A stretch of 5,588 nucleotides of DNA from Prolixibacteraceae bacterium (lineage in GTDB: Bacteria; Bacteroidota; Bacteroidia; Bacteroidales; Prolixibacteraceae): assembly GCA_016788685.1 (NCBI GenBank), contig JAEUSS010000524.1, forward strand, positions 1 to 5,588. The letters are read 5' to 3'. Below, one piece after another: positions 1 to 5,588 of the stretch. A model generated the notes under the pieces. It was not told the origin of the DNA. It made no database searches and worked only from the letters and a program-made list of their open reading frames with translations. The translations under genes were made by a program, and so were the position numbers. Each line of letters opens with the position of its first letter. Position 1 is the stretch's first letter.

Positions 1-2573
1 ATCCGGTTCAAATGGCTTTAGGTGCCATTACCAACGACTCGCTGATTTACCGAATGGGCTACGAAATTGGAGAGCAATGCCGCCTGATGGGCATCCACAT
101 GAACATGGCTCCCGTTTCAGACATCAATGTGAATGCTGAAAATCCCGTGATCAGCTACCGGTCGTTCGGAGAAGACAAGCTTCAGGTAGCCCGAAAATCG
201 TGGCTGTACGCATGCGGAATGCAGGATGCAGGAGTACTGGCAACTGCCAAACATTTCCCGGGACATGGTGATACGCAGGTTGATTCTCATCACAACCTCC
301 CGGTAATCGGACAAACCCAAAGCCAGCTCGACTCGGTTGGCTTGTTCCCATTTTCATACCTGATTGACAAAGGTATACATGCAGTTATGACTGCTCATTT
401 GCAAGTACCTGCGCTTGAACCCAACACCAAGATCCCGGCAACCCTGTCATCCCGGATTATTGAAAAAAAGCTAAAAACAGAGCTCGGATTTAAAGGACTT
501 ATTATTACTGATGCCATGAATATGAAAGGAGTCAGCAACCTGTATTCGTCAGCAGAATCATCGGTAAAAGCGCTGAAGGCTGGAAATGACATGATTGAAA
601 TTATACCTCGTCTCGACAAAGCGATCGCGGCCGTAAAGCTTGCCGTTGCCAAAGGTGAATTAACAACGACCGAAATTGACGAAAAATGCCGAAAGATTCT
701 GACAGCAAAAAAATGGCTCGCCCTCGACAAACAAAGACTGGTTGATACTAAGAACCTGCATGCCAAGCTGAACAAAAACCAATACCTGCTAACCAAGAGA
801 TTGCTCCAGGAGCAAGCCATGACTGTACTGATAAACCAAAAAGAGCTGATCCCTCTGCGCCAACTCGACACGCTAAAAATTGCCAGTTTGATGATCGGAT
901 CCGACGGGGTGGTACAGCCGTTCCAGAAAATGATGGAAAATTACACCCGAGTTGACCATTTTAACCTAAGCAAAACAGCAACGGAAGAAGAAATACAAAA
1001 TCTGGAAAATCAGCTAAAACCCTATAATTTACTGATCGTTGGGATTCAGGGAATGGGTTTATATCCGTCCCGTCGATTCGGTATCTCCGACCAGCAAATC
1101 AGTCTGACAGAAAAACTTAAAGACCGGAATGCAGTTTTTTGTTTCTTCGGAAATCCTTACGCCCTAACAAACTTTCCAGCGCTCCAGGACGCAAATGGCT
1201 TAATTGTAGCTTACCAAAACGATCAGGATGTGCAGGAACTGGCAGCCCAACTGATATTCGGAGCTACAGGCGCCAACGGGAAATTACCTGTCGGGGTGAA
1301 AAATCTCTTCCCGGTTAACTCAGGACTGGAAGTTAATCCCATCCGGAGACTGAAGTACACAATTGCGGAGGAAGTTAACATCAGCACTGAAACGCTGAAA
1401 CAAAAGATTGATTCGCTGGCAGAACTGGGAATCAGCCAAAAAGCGTTCCCCGGATGTCAGGTCCTGGTTGCAAAGAACGGCAAGGTCATTTTCAGTAAAA
1501 GTTATGGCTGCCTCACATACGAAAAGGAAGATACGGTAAAAAATGACGATCTCTACGATCTGGCTTCAATTACCAAAATAACCGCTGCGCTACCTGCCGT
1601 TATGAAACTTTATGACGAGAAAAAGATCGATCTGGATAAGCCTTTTGCCAATTATTTCATTGAATTTAAGAATAGCAACAAGTCAGAAATAACTTTACGC
1701 GAAATTCTTACTCATCAGGCCCGGCTTCAGGCTGGTTTACCCTTTTGGTTTGAGCCCGGCAGTTACACCAAACTCCGGAACGGAGTATTTCACGACCAGC
1801 CAACGGAACAATACCAGGTGCGAGTTTCGTCAGGCCTGTATGCCCGAAATGATTTCAGGAACCTGATCATTAAAGATATCGTCAAGTCGCCGCTTCGGGC
1901 AAGAAAAGATTTTCACTATTCGGATCTTGGATTCAGCCTCATATCAATAGCCACCGAAAGAATAACCGGGCAATCATTCTCTCAATATTTAAACGCCGAA
2001 TTCTTCGCTCCGCTGGGTTCTGTTTCAATGGGGTTCAATCCGTACGAGCGGTTTCCGCTGAACCTGATTGCTCCCACAGAAAGCGATCAGACCTTCAGGA
2101 AAGAAATCTTACAGGGATTTGTTCACGATGAACTGGCGGCCTTACTCGGCGGAGTTTCCGGAAATGCGGGCCTTTTCAGCACAGCCAATGATTTAGCCAA
2201 GGTAATGCAAATGTATTTGCAAACTGGCTATTACGGCGGGAAACAATACATCTCGCCCAAAACGGTGACAGAGTTTACAAAAACACAGTTTTCCCCCAGT
2301 CCAAACCGAAGAGCGCTTGGATTCGACAAGCCCAATCCGGGTATCAGTGGTATTAAAAATAAGTTTCCGGCAGCCGATGCAAGTCCATCAAGTTTTGGGC
2401 ATTCAGGCTTTACCGGAACCTTTACCTGGGCCGACCCGGAGAAACAATTGCTTTTCATTTTTCTTTCCAACCGCGTATATCCAAGCCGAAGGAATTCAGC
2501 CATATACGATCTGAACATTCGTACCGAAATGCACCAGAGCATTTACGATGTGATGAAAAAAGGACTGCATTAA
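1..2573 (+). CDS. NagZ-like GH3 beta-N-acetylhexosaminidase fused to a beta-lactamase-fold serine hydrolase (5'-partial)
   Basis: The reading frame is open to the left edge (codons from base 3: Pro-Val-Gln-Met-Ala-Leu-Gly), so the ATG at 12 is internal; family members have roughly 130-150 more N-terminal residues, including any export signal. Numbering from that Met: the GH3 barrel runs to about 235. It carries the NagZ signature KHFPGHGD (80-87), an Asp91-Ser-His93 matching the family's His/Asp acid-base dyad, and ITDAM with Asp167 as expected nucleophile. Residues 260-440 resemble the GH3 C-terminal sandwich domain (ends with GKLPV). Residues 460-850 are a class C beta-lactamase/PBP-like serine hydrolase: SITK (519-522, nucleophile Ser519), YSD (636-638) and HSG (797-799, in place of KTG). 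From family knowledge, the GH3 half should remove beta-linked GlcNAc from muropeptides or related glycans; the serine hydrolase substrate is unknown (esterase, peptidase or amidase possible). Both active sites look intact. There is no frameshift, and the stop is TAA at 2571-2573. Confidence 0.93.
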   Translation, partial: PVQMALGAITNDSLIYRMGYEIGEQCRLMGIHMNMAPVSDINVNAENPVISYRSFGEDKLQVARKSWLYACGMQDAGVLATAKHFPGHGDTQVDSHHNLPVIGQTQSQLDSVGLFPFSYLIDKGIHAVMTAHLQVPALEPNTKIPATLSSRIIEKKLKTELGFKGLIITDAMNMKGVSNLYSSAESSVKALKAGNDMIEIIPRLDKAIAAVKLAVAKGELTTTEIDEKCRKILTAKKWLALDKQRLVDTKNLHAKLNKNQYLLTKRLLQEQAMTVLINQKELIPLRQLDTLKIASLMIGSDGVVQPFQKMMENYTRVDHFNLSKTATEEEIQNLENQLKPYNLLIVGIQGMGLYPSRRFGISDQQISLTEKLKDRNAVFCFFGNPYALTNFPALQDANGLIVAYQNDQDVQELAAQLIFGATGANGKLPVGVKNLFPVNSGLEVNPIRRLKYTIAEEVNISTETLKQKIDSLAELGISQKAFPGCQVLVAKNGKVIFSKSYGCLTYEKEDTVKNDDLYDLASITKITAALPAVMKLYDEKKIDLDKPFANYFIEFKNSNKSEITLREILTHQARLQAGLPFWFEPGSYTKLRNGVFHDQPTEQYQVRVSSGLYARNDFRNLIIKDIVKSPLRARKDFHYSDLGFSLISIATERITGQSFSQYLNAEFFAPLGSVSMGFNPYERFPLNLIAPTESDQTFRKEILQGFVHDELAALLGGVSGNAGLFSTANDLAKVMQMYLQTGYYGGKQYISPKTVTEFTKTQFSPSPNRRALGFDKPNPGISGIKNKFPAADASPSSFGHSGFTGTFTWADPEKQLLFIFLSNRVYPSRRNSAIYDLNIRTEMHQSIYDVMKKGLH

Positions 2574-2643
2574 TTATTAAAAATTGTTAAAATATTAACC
2601 CCTTTTTAACCAGGTTGTAATACTATGTTTTTCCCAAATGCTT

Positions 2644-2671
2644 ACAGCACAAGAGTCAGGCATCTTGCTGT
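2644..2671 (+). terminator. imperfect hairpin downstream of the GH3 fusion gene (possible terminator)
   Basis: Left arm 2644-2654 (ACAGCACAAGA) pairs with right arm 2663-2671 (TCTTGCTGT) as 5 + 4 base pairs, with a two-base bulge and an 8-base loop. The tract that follows (TATTTGTTA) is only loosely T-rich, so termination would be weak. It lies 70 bp after the stop of the GH3 fusion gene, and is the best hairpin seen in this spacer. It could be chance pairing. Confidence 0.28.
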
Positions 2672-2738
2672 TATTTGTTAAATAAACTCTCCTTTTAAGC
2701 TTTCGGCAACCTATCTCTAAAACATGTTCAATAAGCTA

Positions 2739-2767
2739 TTGTTATTTCTTTATTAATTCTAACTTTA
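2739..2767 (+). promoter_or_regulatory. candidate Bacteroidota-type promoter for the small HTH-like gene
   Basis: TTG at 2739-2741 is followed after 18 bp by TAACTTTA at 2760-2767. The Bacteroidota primary sigma factor consensus is a TTG near -33 and TAnnTTTG near -7, so this matches except for the last base. It would put the transcription start near 2774 and a leader of about 40 bases before the ATG at 2817. A second partial -7 match, TGTGTTTG at 2771-2778, has no TTG at the right distance. In AT-rich DNA such matches arise by chance. Confidence 0.35.
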
Positions 2768-2816
2768 AAGTGTGTTTGAATAGAAAAAGAGTGTAAAACC
2801 ATAAAAACTAATTGTC

Positions 2817-3071
2817 ATGGAGAAAAAAATCACTTTTAACGAACTACGTCACATCAAAGACAGCTTACCTGCCGGTTCAATCAGTCAGATTGCGCAAGAG
2901 TTTGGATTAGAGGTTGAAACGGTCAGGAATTATTTTGGAGGCGCAAACTATGACAGAGGCAAATCTGTAGGATTACACATTGAACCGGGACCCGATGGCG
3001 GCGTTGTTTTACTCGACGACGTAGCAATTCTTGAAAGAGCTCAGCAACTAATTTCTTCACACGCAAATTAA
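2817..3071 (+). CDS. small helix-turn-helix-like protein, 84 aa, function unknown
   Basis: This encodes an acidic 84-residue protein with no signal peptide or membrane segment, so it is probably cytoplasmic. Residues 20-41 (from GSISQIAQEFG on to VRNYFGG) read as a helix-turn-helix: helix ISQIAQEF, turn around Gly30, and a second helix VETVRNYF that could be the recognition helix. A Gly/Pro-rich linker, HIEPGPDGG (54-62), follows, then a hydrophobic strand (VVLLDD) and a C-terminal helix (ILERAQQLIS). I recall similar short conserved proteins in Bacteroidota, but cannot name a family with certainty. The ATG at 2817 is preceded by an A-rich tract with no Shine-Dalgarno motif, which is usual for the phylum. 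The gene stands alone, with a 243-bp spacer upstream and a strong terminator 24 bp after its stop, so it is probably a monocistronic transcript. A DNA-binding role is inference from the motif alone. Confidence 0.82.
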   Translation: MEKKITFNELRHIKDSLPAGSISQIAQEFGLEVETVRNYFGGANYDRGKSVGLHIEPGPDGGVVLLDDVAILERAQQLISSHAN

Positions 3072-3095
3072 AAATTCATTTTACTAATTCAATAG

Positions 3096-3127
3096 ACTGC
3101 CCTATCTTTATGGGGCAGTTTTTTTTT
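3096..3127 (+). terminator. strong intrinsic terminator after the HTH-like gene
   Basis: ACTGCCC (3096-3102) pairs perfectly with GGGCAGT (3113-3119). The stem can extend inward by three pairs (one of them T-G) to a CTTT tetraloop at 3106-3109, and a run of nine T follows (3119-3127). This is a textbook Rho-independent terminator on the + strand. Its T-tract ends only 27 bp before the start of the DUF1080 gene, so it might also act as a leader attenuator for that gene. Confidence 0.88.
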
Positions 3128-3154
3128 GTCAATTTAAACCAAAAACCAATAACC

Positions 3155-3943
3155 ATGAAGAACCTGTTACTCCTTACCGGCCTCTGTCTTCTGACGTTTG
3201 CAGGCTCCGCTCAAAAATCGCTTTTTAACGGAAAGAATCTGAAAAACTGGGACATTTATCTGGGAAGCCCCATTACCGGATTTGAAGATCTGGCCCAAAA
3301 AGCAACTCCCGCCTCGACCTACAGCGTCGTTGAAACCGACGGGCAAAAAGCCATCCGCGTTTCAGGCGATATTTTTGCCTCGCTGGCCACCAAAGCCGAA
3401 TACAGCAACTATCACCTCCGCCTCGAGTTTAAATGGGGCGAAAAAGTATACGGCAAACGCAACAGCGGCTTGCTCTATCACAGCTATGGCCCGTTTGGCG
3501 TGGCTTTCGGAACCTGGATGGCTAACATCGAACATCAGCTGATGCACGATAACCTCGGCGACACTTACCTGATGGCAAACACCTATTGCGAAGCCAAAGT
3601 AACGAAAGGCAATGACGGGAAAACATTCTTTTATGCTCCTGACGGGGAAATTACCTCTTTCAGCGAAACCGACAACGGACGATCGGTAAAAAAAGCCAAA
3701 GACGCCGAAAAACCGCTGGGACAATGGAATACCGTTGACTTATATTGCTTCGGACAAACCGCTGTGCACGTGGTAAACGGCCAGGTAGTGATGATAAACA
3801 CCAATTGCAGCAAAATCGAAAACGGACAAAAAGTTCCGCTTACCAAAGGGAAAATTCAGCTGCAATCAGAAGGTGGCGAGTTTTTTATCCGGAAAGTTGA
3901 AATCGAAAAAATCAAAGGAATTCCGGCCGCGTATTTAAAATAA
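3155..3943 (+). CDS. secreted DUF1080 / 3-keto-glycoside hydrolase-like protein
   Basis: The product has 262 residues. I start it at ATG 3155 because the protein then opens with a clean signal peptide: MKN, a Leu-rich core, and a likely signal peptidase I site after Ala19 (GSA|QK). The in-frame ATG at 3110 lies inside the terminator stem and would bury that signal. The mature part is one DUF1080 domain (PF06439, concanavalin-like jelly roll), from LFNGKNLKNW (23-32) through RNSGLLYH (102-109), EHQLMHDN (126-133), WNTVDLYCFG (191-200), HVVNG (205-209) and LQSEGGEFFIRKVEI (236-250). Family knowledge links the domain to cleavage of 3-keto-glycosides or disaccharides in glycan breakdown; the substrate here is unknown. 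No GFO/IDH/MocA-type oxidoreductase, which would make the keto-sugar, is seen next to it. Cys11 does not sit in a lipobox, so a periplasmic or exported soluble protein is more likely than a lipoprotein. The length is normal for the family and the gene appears intact. Confidence 0.9.
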   Translation: MKNLLLLTGLCLLTFAGSAQKSLFNGKNLKNWDIYLGSPITGFEDLAQKATPASTYSVVETDGQKAIRVSGDIFASLATKAEYSNYHLRLEFKWGEKVYGKRNSGLLYHSYGPFGVAFGTWMANIEHQLMHDNLGDTYLMANTYCEAKVTKGNDGKTFFYAPDGEITSFSETDNGRSVKKAKDAEKPLGQWNTVDLYCFGQTAVHVVNGQVVMINTNCSKIENGQKVPLTKGKIQLQSEGGEFFIRKVEIEKIKGIPAAYLK

Positions 3944-3964
3944 AACAAACGCTCCTGCTATACC

Positions 3965-4008
3965 AAAGACCTGCCAAGCTTTTATAGTCCGGCAGGTCTT
4001 TTCATTTT
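3965..4008 (+). terminator. intrinsic terminator after the DUF1080 gene
   Basis: AAAGACCTGCC (3965-3975) and GGCAGGTCTTT (3991-4001) form an 11-bp perfect stem with a 15-base loop, followed by a short T-rich tail (TTTTCATTTTA from 3999). It begins 21 bp after the DUF1080 stop. The stem is partly symmetrical for the other strand (AAA on its left side), but no - strand gene needs it. Confidence 0.8.
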
Positions 4009-4025
4009 ATCTGCTCCCCGTCCTG

Positions 4026-4033
4026 AACCTTTG
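4026..4033 (+). promoter_or_regulatory. weak candidate -7 element ahead of the DUF2723 gene
   Basis: AACCTTTG matches TAnnTTTG except at the first base and lies between the preceding terminator and the DUF2723 start. No TTG lies at the expected distance upstream. If used, it would start transcription near 4040, leaving about 27 bases before ATG 4067. A promoter is expected in this short gap because the hairpin at 3965-4001 should isolate the gene, but the motif alone is weak. Confidence 0.2.
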
Positions 4034-4066
4034 CGTTTCTGAGTGTACTGAATGAAAATTTCAGTC

Positions 4067-5588
4067 ATGAATCAGCAACGAATCAACAATCTCTACGGAT
4101 GGTCGGTGTTCGGCCTTTCACTCCTTACATATGTGCTTACCCTTGAGCCAACCCTCAGCCTGTGGGATTGCGGCGAGTTTCTGGTATCAGCCTATAAACT
4201 CGAAATCAACCATTCTCCCGGCGCGCCGCTGTTTATGCTTCTCGGGCGTGTTTTTTCACTGTTCAGCTTCGGAAACCCCACCCAGGCAACCTTCCTGATT
4301 AATCTTGTTTCTGCCGTATCCTCCGCAGCAACCATTTTGTTTCTTTTCTGGACTATTGTCTGGCTGATTTCAAAAATAGAGCAGGCGCAAACCAGAAACT
4401 TCCCGGTATTCCTGAAATTCGGGGCTGCTGTTGTTGGAGCATTGTCGTTTGCCTTCACCGACTCGTTCTGGTTTTCTGCCGTTGAGGCCGAAGTTTATGC
4501 ACTCTCTTCGCTTTTTAGTGCTGCGATATTGTGGGCAGCCACCCGCTGGGAGCGCGAAGCCGACCAGGCAGACTCTCCCCGCTGGATTGTCCTGATCTTT
4601 TTCCTGATTGGCCTTTCAATCGGTGCACATTTACTGAATCTGCTGGTGATCCCATCCGTCGGACTGATTGTTTACTTCCGGAAGTATAAATTCTCATTCA
4701 AAGGACTAGCTGCAGCAATTCTGCTCTCCGGAACCGGGATTGTCGCTCTCCTTATGTTTTTTATTCCCGGGATTCTCGATCTGTCAAAGAATCTGGAGCT
4801 GTTTTTCGTCAACGATCTGGGGTTACCGCTCCACTCCGGACTATTGGCCTACCTCATCCTGCTCGCTGCCGCCCTGTCTGCAGGTTTAATCTACAGCCAC
4901 CGAAAACACCTTCCGTCCCTCAACCTTGTTCTGCTGTGCCTGACATTCATGCTGATTGGATACACTTCGTATGCCGCAACCATCATCCGGGCTTCTGCGG
5001 GTGTACCTGTCAATCAGGGGAATCCGGAAACCACTTTCAGCCTGCTGAATTACCTGAACCGCGAACAATACGGAACACGCCCTCTCTTATATGGAGCCAG
5101 TTTTGCATCGGTACCAACAGGATATCAGGAACGAAACACCTGGATTTACAGAAATGGACGATACTTTAAAAGTCAGCTTAACCCTAAGATTGATTACGAA
5201 CGTAGTACCGTTGGTTTTTTCCCGCGCATGCACAGCAGCGATCCGCAACACATTGAAACATATAAAAATCAGCCTGGGTTCAAAGGGATAAAGGTCTCTG
5301 TTTTGGGCGGAGACGGGCAGTCCGGGCAAGTTATCGTCCCAACCTTTCGGGAAAACCTCTCATTCTTCCTGAAGTACCAGTTTGGATATATGTATGTGCG
5401 CTATTTCATGTGGAATTTTGCCGGACGACAAAACGATATTCAGGGAACCGGCAATCTGCTGAACGGAAACTGGCAATCGGGGATTCCCTTCATCGACCGG
5501 TACACGGCCAGCCCTCAATACGATCTTCCGGCAGCTATGAAAGAAAACAAAGCCCGGAATTTCTACTATTTCTTACCGTTGATCCTTG
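4067..5588 (+). CDS. DUF2723 polytopic membrane protein, putative GT-C type O-mannosyltransferase (3'-partial)
   Basis: The frame is open from a TGA at 4049-4051 to the right edge; 507 residues are visible, and family members are usually about 1000 or more. The N-terminal part is DUF2723 (PF11028). A first membrane segment (about 11-26) is followed by LEPTLSLWDCGEF (26-38) with Asp34 and Glu37, the acidic pair expected in the first external loop of GT-C enzymes, then NHSPGAPLFMLLGR (48-61). Hydrophobic segments follow near 75-103, 113-131, 143-158, 173-204, 212-236, 256-275 and 286-306. Next come IIRASAGVPVNQGNP (306-320) and LNREQYGTRPLLYG (330-343), then a soluble, probably periplasmic region to about 498, where another segment begins. 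Human TMEM260, in the same family, is a protein O-mannosyltransferase; bacterial members are candidates for surface or exported protein glycosylation, which is inference here. ATG 4052 is an in-frame alternative adding five residues; 4067 is preferred for its A/T-rich upstream context. No Shine-Dalgarno motif is seen. Confidence 0.9.
   Translation, partial: MNQQRINNLYGWSVFGLSLLTYVLTLEPTLSLWDCGEFLVSAYKLEINHSPGAPLFMLLGRVFSLFSFGNPTQATFLINLVSAVSSAATILFLFWTIVWLISKIEQAQTRNFPVFLKFGAAVVGALSFAFTDSFWFSAVEAEVYALSSLFSAAILWAATRWEREADQADSPRWIVLIFFLIGLSIGAHLLNLLVIPSVGLIVYFRKYKFSFKGLAAAILLSGTGIVALLMFFIPGILDLSKNLELFFVNDLGLPLHSGLLAYLILLAAALSAGLIYSHRKHLPSLNLVLLCLTFMLIGYTSYAATIIRASAGVPVNQGNPETTFSLLNYLNREQYGTRPLLYGASFASVPTGYQERNTWIYRNGRYFKSQLNPKIDYERSTVGFFPRMHSSDPQHIETYKNQPGFKGIKVSVLGGDGQSGQVIVPTFRENLSFFLKYQFGYMYVRYFMWNFAGRQNDIQGTGNLLNGNWQSGIPFIDRYTASPQYDLPAAMKENKARNFYYFLPLIL

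Noticed and set aside
395..871. 158-codon open frame on the - strand
   Set aside because: It lies wholly inside the GH3 domain gene, which has clear catalytic motifs on the + strand. The translation is Ser/Phe-rich low-quality sequence with no recognisable domain.
2231..2542. 103-codon open frame on the - strand
   Set aside because: It is opposite the serine hydrolase domain, including its HSG motif; no independent start signal or family resemblance.
1380..2573. Beta-lactamase antibiotic-resistance gene
   Set aside because: The SITK/YSD/HSG motifs mark the broad serine hydrolase/PBP-like family. The GH3 fusion and the HSG in place of KTG argue for an envelope or glycan enzyme, not a resistance enzyme.
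2586..2599. GTTAA-AATA-TTAAC palindrome followed by CCCTTTTT, as a terminator of the GH3 fusion gene
   Set aside because: The stem is only five AT-rich pairs, too weak to call a terminator; chance is likely in this composition.
3103..3110. TATCTTTA as the -7 element of a DUF1080 promoter
   Set aside because: It lies in the loop and inner stem of the terminator and has no TTG at the proper distance upstream.
3155..3220. Lipoprotein signal with Cys11 in the DUF1080 protein
   Set aside because: The residues before Cys11 (TGL) do not fit a lipobox, and a better signal peptidase I site follows Ala19.
3362..3724. 120-codon open frame on the - strand inside the DUF1080 gene
   Set aside because: A shadow of a well-supported coding frame; no promoter or recognisable product.
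4192..4458. 88-codon open frame on the - strand, and other short frames between 4515 and 5329
   Set aside because: All overlap the continuous DUF2723 frame, whose conserved motifs run through the whole stretch.
1..5588. tRNA or rRNA genes, CRISPR arrays, insertion sequences, phage or attachment sites
   Set aside because: I looked on both strands and found no cloverleaf, regular repeat-spacer series, transposase motif or terminal inverted repeats; only local hairpins were seen.

Overview
The window looks like ordinary chromosome from a member of the Bacteroidota, probably the Bacteroidales/Marinilabiliales side. The grounds are family-level: a GH3-serine hydrolase fusion, a DUF1080 secreted protein and a DUF2723 membrane protein all typical of that phylum, moderate base composition with AT-rich spacers, start codons preceded by A-rich sequence rather than Shine-Dalgarno motifs, and promoter-like TAnnTTT elements. 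No marker fixes the genus.

All four recognisable genes lie on the + strand. (1) The left edge cuts into a large gene (to 2573) encoding a NagZ-like glycoside hydrolase family 3 domain, a GH3 C-terminal sandwich domain and a beta-lactamase-like serine hydrolase domain; its N-terminus is outside the window. (2) After a 243-bp AT-rich spacer with a possible hairpin and a possible promoter comes a small gene (2817-3071) for an 84-residue helix-turn-helix-like protein, closed by a strong intrinsic terminator (3096-3127). (3) Only 27 bp after that terminator's T-tract starts a gene for a secreted DUF1080 / 3-keto-glycoside hydrolase-like protein (3155-3943), closed by an 11-bp perfect hairpin (3965-4001). 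(4) A gene for a polytopic DUF2723 protein, a putative glycosyltransferase C-type O-mannosyltransferase, starts at 4067 (or 4052) and runs off the right edge.

The genes do not form an obvious single operon: terminators or long spacers separate them. Three of the four products concern the cell envelope or glycans (cell-wall amino-sugar cleavage, keto-glycoside cleavage, protein or surface glycosylation), but no common pathway is visible. I found no mobile element, CRISPR array, RNA gene or phage feature. I do not see strong evidence of an undescribed multi-gene system. The items most worth a second look are the small HTH-like protein, the terminator tight against the DUF1080 gene, and the two-enzyme fusion.
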